Below are positions 61,375 to 64,000 of a stretch of 64,000 bases of DNA, piece after piece. Position numbers and translations under genes: made by a program. Under the pieces are notes generated by a model that saw only the letters and a list, made by a program, of their open reading frames with translations, ran no database searches and was not told where the DNA came from. Within the stretch, counting starts at the first letter, position 1. The number at the start of each line of letters is the position of its first letter. The DNA is from Annona cherimola (lineage: Eukaryota > Streptophyta > Magnoliopsida > Magnoliales > Annonaceae): contig CM059972.1 in assembly GCA_030490835.1 (NCBI GenBank), positions 10,198,264 through 10,262,263 on the forward strand. Reading direction: 5' to 3'.

Positions 61375-61514
61375 TTGAACCCAGAGGAACCGAGTCACAA
61401 ATCCATTGACTGCCAATTTTGAATTCAAAACTACTGCACTTCATGAATTTGACAGACACAAAATATTCATCGCTCTCAAGTGGAAGATGAGAAGGTAATC
61501 TTCAGTCAAAACAA

Positions 61515-61607
61515 GTGAAAGGGTTGAGTTTGGACTTTGGAGGTAGTATAAAGATGGAGAAGTGAAAGGTTTGAGTTTGGACTTTGGAGGTAGTATAAAG
61601 ATGGAGA
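61515..61607. repeat. 47-bp tandem repeat, two copies
   Basis: GTGAAAGG with TTGAGTTTGGACTTTGGAGG at 61515 is repeated at 61562, with one base difference. Confidence 0.9.
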
Positions 61608-61610
61608 ATT

Positions 61611-61901
61611 GATTCAATGCACCAAGTGCAAAACCTTATTTTTTATTTTTTTTCAATTATTTATTTTTTTTCAATTTTTTTCACACGACTGTTACTCTAA
61701 GTGTATTTATATTTAACATATTAATTAATTTTTACTATTTTTGAAAAATTTTAAATTACTAAAAATGCCACTAATTTTTAAAAATATAAAATTTTCCAAA
61801 AATGGTACAGATGAATGTACATGTTAAATACACTTAAATTAACAGCTGTGCAAAAAAAATTTGAAAAAATTTTAAAAAATGGAGTTTTGCACCATTGAAT
61901 C
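61611..61901. mobile_element. MITE family B (foldback)
   Basis: Termini GATTCAATGCACC and the inverted GGTGCAAAAC / CATTGAATC. Arms carry TAAGTGTATTTATATTTAAC and ATGTTAAATACACTTAAATT. The apex is near 61755. It lies 320 bp downstream of the UGT stop codon. Confidence 0.75.
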
Positions 61902-62220
61902 AGCTCCGATAAAAATGGGCCAGGTAGATCTAAAAAGTATGAATTGTTTTATACTCCACTGATATCTTTGAGAGGAAAATACGTTACAGCAAAAAATAAA
62001 TGTTCATATATTAGACCATTTGAGATCCACATGTATTGTATTCCACTAGTTAATCATGACTTATTTCTTTGGATTAATGATTGAGAATTTATCGAGCCTT
62101 ATTAACTCCAAATATTTCAATTTGAGTATTGTGAAAGGATCATGAATAATTTGATCAGTCATCTGAATTTTACCAGTTCTTATTTCTTGATGGACATACA
62201 TCATCGACCTTGCTAAGTAC

Positions 62221-63261
62221 CTAAGCCTGGTACTGCAGAAAGTAGTCTATCAAACGAGTCATGTTGGCATAAGACGACCCACCCACATCCAAGGCCCGCC
62301 TTGCCTTCTCCCCAAGCTCTCTGGCTCTCCTCCTCCTCGCGTCTGCTTCCTCCCCTTCATCCATCACCCTCTCCACAGCCCTTCTCACGTCCTCCATCCC
62401 CACCACGTTGTCCGAGCTCCCCTCTTTCCACCACATTCCACCAACCTTAGCCCCTGCACTCACCCCAGTACCCAACACCTGCAGTACCAGCTTCTCGTTC
62501 AGGAACTGCTCTGCGAACAGCGGCCAAGTTACCATGGGAACCCCGTAGGAAACACCCTCCAGTGTCGAATTCCACCCACAATGCGTAAGGAATCCCCCAG
62601 TCGATGGGTGAGACAGAATCAGAATCTGCGGCGCCCATCCTCTGATTACCAGGCTCCTCTCCTTCACTCGCTCCTCAAAACCCTCCGCAAGCCATTCCTC
62701 CATCTCGGCATCCCTGTCTCTGATCACCCAAATGAACGGCTTTTGCGACGCTTCCAGCCCCAAACCGATCTGCACCAACTGCGGAAGCGCAAGACTGCAC
62801 AGGCTACCGAAACAAACGTAAATCACTGAATTCGGCGCTCTTGAATCGAGCCAATCCAAGCAGTCTTCTTCACTCACAGAGGCCTGCTTGCCTCTCTGAG
62901 TCTGAGTCTCATCAGCCGTCTCCCGATTGAGTAGAGCCACAGGCCCAATGGGCCATGCTTGCTTGCCTATGGCCTTCTCGTAGCTCTCGACGTACTCCGG
63001 CTCCAGCTCCAGCTCGTAGAAGTTGTTCGCCACCACACCGTCAGCCGTTCGCTCTGCTTCCCGGACCTTATCGTGGATGTCTTTCATCTCAGAATCGACG
63101 GAGAATGCGCCGGGGAGCTGGGATTTCGTCACCTCAACCCGGTGAGGCAAGTTGGGAATCATGATGGGCTCGGTTTCAGATATTTCCACCGCTGTCTCGT
63201 GTAGTTTGTGCTCGTAAAGATTGTAGCAGCAGAGCAATGAGAAACAGCAGGTGCCATGTAA
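62221..63261 (-). CDS. UGT73-like UDP-glycosyltransferase, N-terminal part cut off by an insertion
   Basis: An uninterrupted minus-strand frame of about 345 codons ends at TAG (62223-62221). It covers the C-terminal two thirds of a family-1 plant glycosyltransferase, which moves sugar from UDP-sugar to small acceptors in the cytosol. The PSPG box is complete (44 residues, WAPQILILSHPSTGGFLTHC through PLFAEQ), with the HCGWNS core and the terminal Gln expected for UDP-glucose use. Upstream, ANNFYELE and KPFIWVIR are typical of the UGT73 group. Homology starts at LHGTCCFSLLCCYNL; full-length members are about 480-500 aa, so about 120-140 residues with the catalytic His are missing. There is no ATG at the start of the frame, and the sequence changes abruptly to a transposon-like end at 63263. 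It is therefore a disrupted gene, unless the rest is joined from beyond the window. Confidence 0.85.
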   Translation of the reverse strand, partial: LHGTCCFSLLCCYNLYEHKLHETAVEISETEPIMIPNLPHRVEVTKSQLPGAFSVDSEMKDIHDKVREAERTADGVVANNFYELELEPEYVESYEKAIGKQAWPIGPVALLNRETADETQTQRGKQASVSEEDCLDWLDSRAPNSVIYVCFGSLCSLALPQLVQIGLGLEASQKPFIWVIRDRDAEMEEWLAEGFEERVKERSLVIRGWAPQILILSHPSTGGFLTHCGWNSTLEGVSYGVPMVTWPLFAEQFLNEKLVLQVLGTGVSAGAKVGGMWWKEGSSDNVVGMEDVRRAVERVMDEGEEADARRRRARELGEKARRALDVGGSSYANMTRLIDYFLQYQA

Positions 63262-63262
63262 G

Positions 63263-64000
63263 CAATGTTTTAAAAACCGAACCGGAAATTTAACCGTTTT
63301 TATGTCCGGTTAAGGTCCAACCGGTCCAACTCTGGTCCAAACCGTTTTGAACCGTGACGTCAGCATGATATAATTATGACGTAATAATTATATTTAATTT
63401 ATTTTAATTATTTCAAAATTAAATTAAATATATAAATTCTATATAATATAAAAATTACACTTGGCATCAACAATACATTCAAGTACATCATATTAAAATT
63501 ATCATGCAAATCAAGAAAAAAAAGAGTGCACTGACCTGAAATAAGTGCAATTCTTTCATCTTTTTTTGTTCCTATATGGTTGATCAAAATATCTGTAATG
63601 AAATTTCAAATATTAATGGAAGGATATAAGATATTTATAAAAAAATTAATTTTACTTTACTTGAAGAAATTAACCACCTAAAAATAAGAAAAAGCATTTA
63701 AAATTGTACTGTAATTGAAAATGTTCAAATTGCTCATCATCGTTCAATTTTGAGTAAAGTTTAACTACGATTTAGGTCTAAAGTGAGTACAAAACACAAC
63801 TAAATAGAAATATATTTGAGATATCTAATTTTAAAAAAAAACTTCAAAGTTGATATCTTCAAAATATCCAAAAAGAAGCATCTCCACAATTGCGTCTTCA
63901 TGAATTTCATCAACTTTCTCTATTTTGTTCCTGATCTTCTTGGATTAGCATTGACTTTATTAATGGATATTATAATCAAATATTAGTCTTTGAAATAAAT
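63263..64000. mobile_element. Transposon-like insertion in the UGT gene (only one end in window)
   Basis: Begins CAATGTTTTAAAAACCGAAC and continues with repeated CCGGTT, AACCGG and AACCGT words, then AT-rich sequence to the window edge. The CAATG/CAGTG start and the subterminal words resemble hAT-type ends and the segment at 8117. No UGT-like coding was seen in these 740 bases. Confidence 0.5.

Larger units (their letters stand above)
49572..62220. other. Large intergenic spacer between cyclin and UGT
   Basis: No gene confidently supported in 12.6 kb. About 49.6-51.05 kb probably holds the cyclin 5' UTR, its intron and promoter (a donor-like AAGAAGAG/GTATCA on the minus strand near 50236). 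Beyond it lie Pol III-box remnants (51.2, 52.6, 56.6 and 57.7 kb), a T33 tract, AT-rich foldback relics (51.5-52.1 kb), family B MITEs, an (AAT)n array and short tandem repeats. Weak coding hints at 60.0-60.4 kb are described separately. Confidence 0.6.

Noticed and set aside
1..64000. CRISPR arrays, bacterial operons, organelle DNA or viral genes
   Set aside because: No evenly spaced short repeats with unique spacers, no dense intronless gene runs, and no organelle or viral protein families were seen.

Overview
This window is nuclear DNA from a flowering plant. The coding exons are interrupted by GT-AG introns. The gene set includes plant lineages: a chloroplast-targeted J-domain/ferredoxin protein, an ABAP1/ARIA-type ARM protein, a P/U-type cyclin, a kinesin-14 and a family-1 UDP-glycosyltransferase. 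The spacers are very AT-rich and packed with small non-autonomous transposons and an Au-like SINE. Codon use is not strongly GC-biased, so a grass is unlikely; I cannot name the species.

Seven protein genes can be supported. From left to right they are: (1) the 5' half of an ABAP1/ARIA-like ARM-repeat gene on the minus strand (eight exons, 5211 down to 1545, continuing off the left edge); (2) a seven-exon DnaJ-ferredoxin plastid protein gene on the plus strand (9939-15194, 276 aa); (3) an intronless cis-prenyltransferase on the plus strand (23929-24801, 290 aa) with a plausible core promoter near 22.65 kb; (4) a four-exon DENND6-type DENN protein on the minus strand (32076-26075, 687 aa); (5) a twelve-exon kinesin-14 on the plus strand (40159-46047, 772 aa) with one GC-AG intron and a recent tandem duplication across a 3' splice site; (6) a two-exon P/U-type cyclin on the minus strand (49571-47616, 225 aa); (7) a UGT73-like glycosyltransferase on the minus strand (63261-62221) whose N-terminal part is cut off by a transposon-like insertion. 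These genes look functionally unrelated, as is normal for a plant chromosome segment; there is no operon or obvious cluster.

The spacers (5.2-9.9, 15.2-23.9, 32.1-40.1 and 49.6-62.2 kb) hold at least two MITE families. Family A is about 240-290 bp, begins GGGTGTGTTTGG and ends in its complement; clear copies have 3-bp A/T target duplications. Family B is a set of foldback elements built on an inverted TAAGTGTATTTAACATGT core. There is also a 1251-bp hAT-type element with an exact 8-bp target duplication and a family A MITE nested inside it, plus minisatellites and many short tandem duplications. No rRNA gene, confident tRNA gene, CRISPR array, viral gene or bacterial-type operon was seen. I found no convincing undescribed multi-gene system. 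The best leads are the splice-site duplication and GC donor in the kinesin gene, the interrupted UGT, the exon-like fragment inside the ARM-gene intron, and the MITE cluster upstream of the kinesin.
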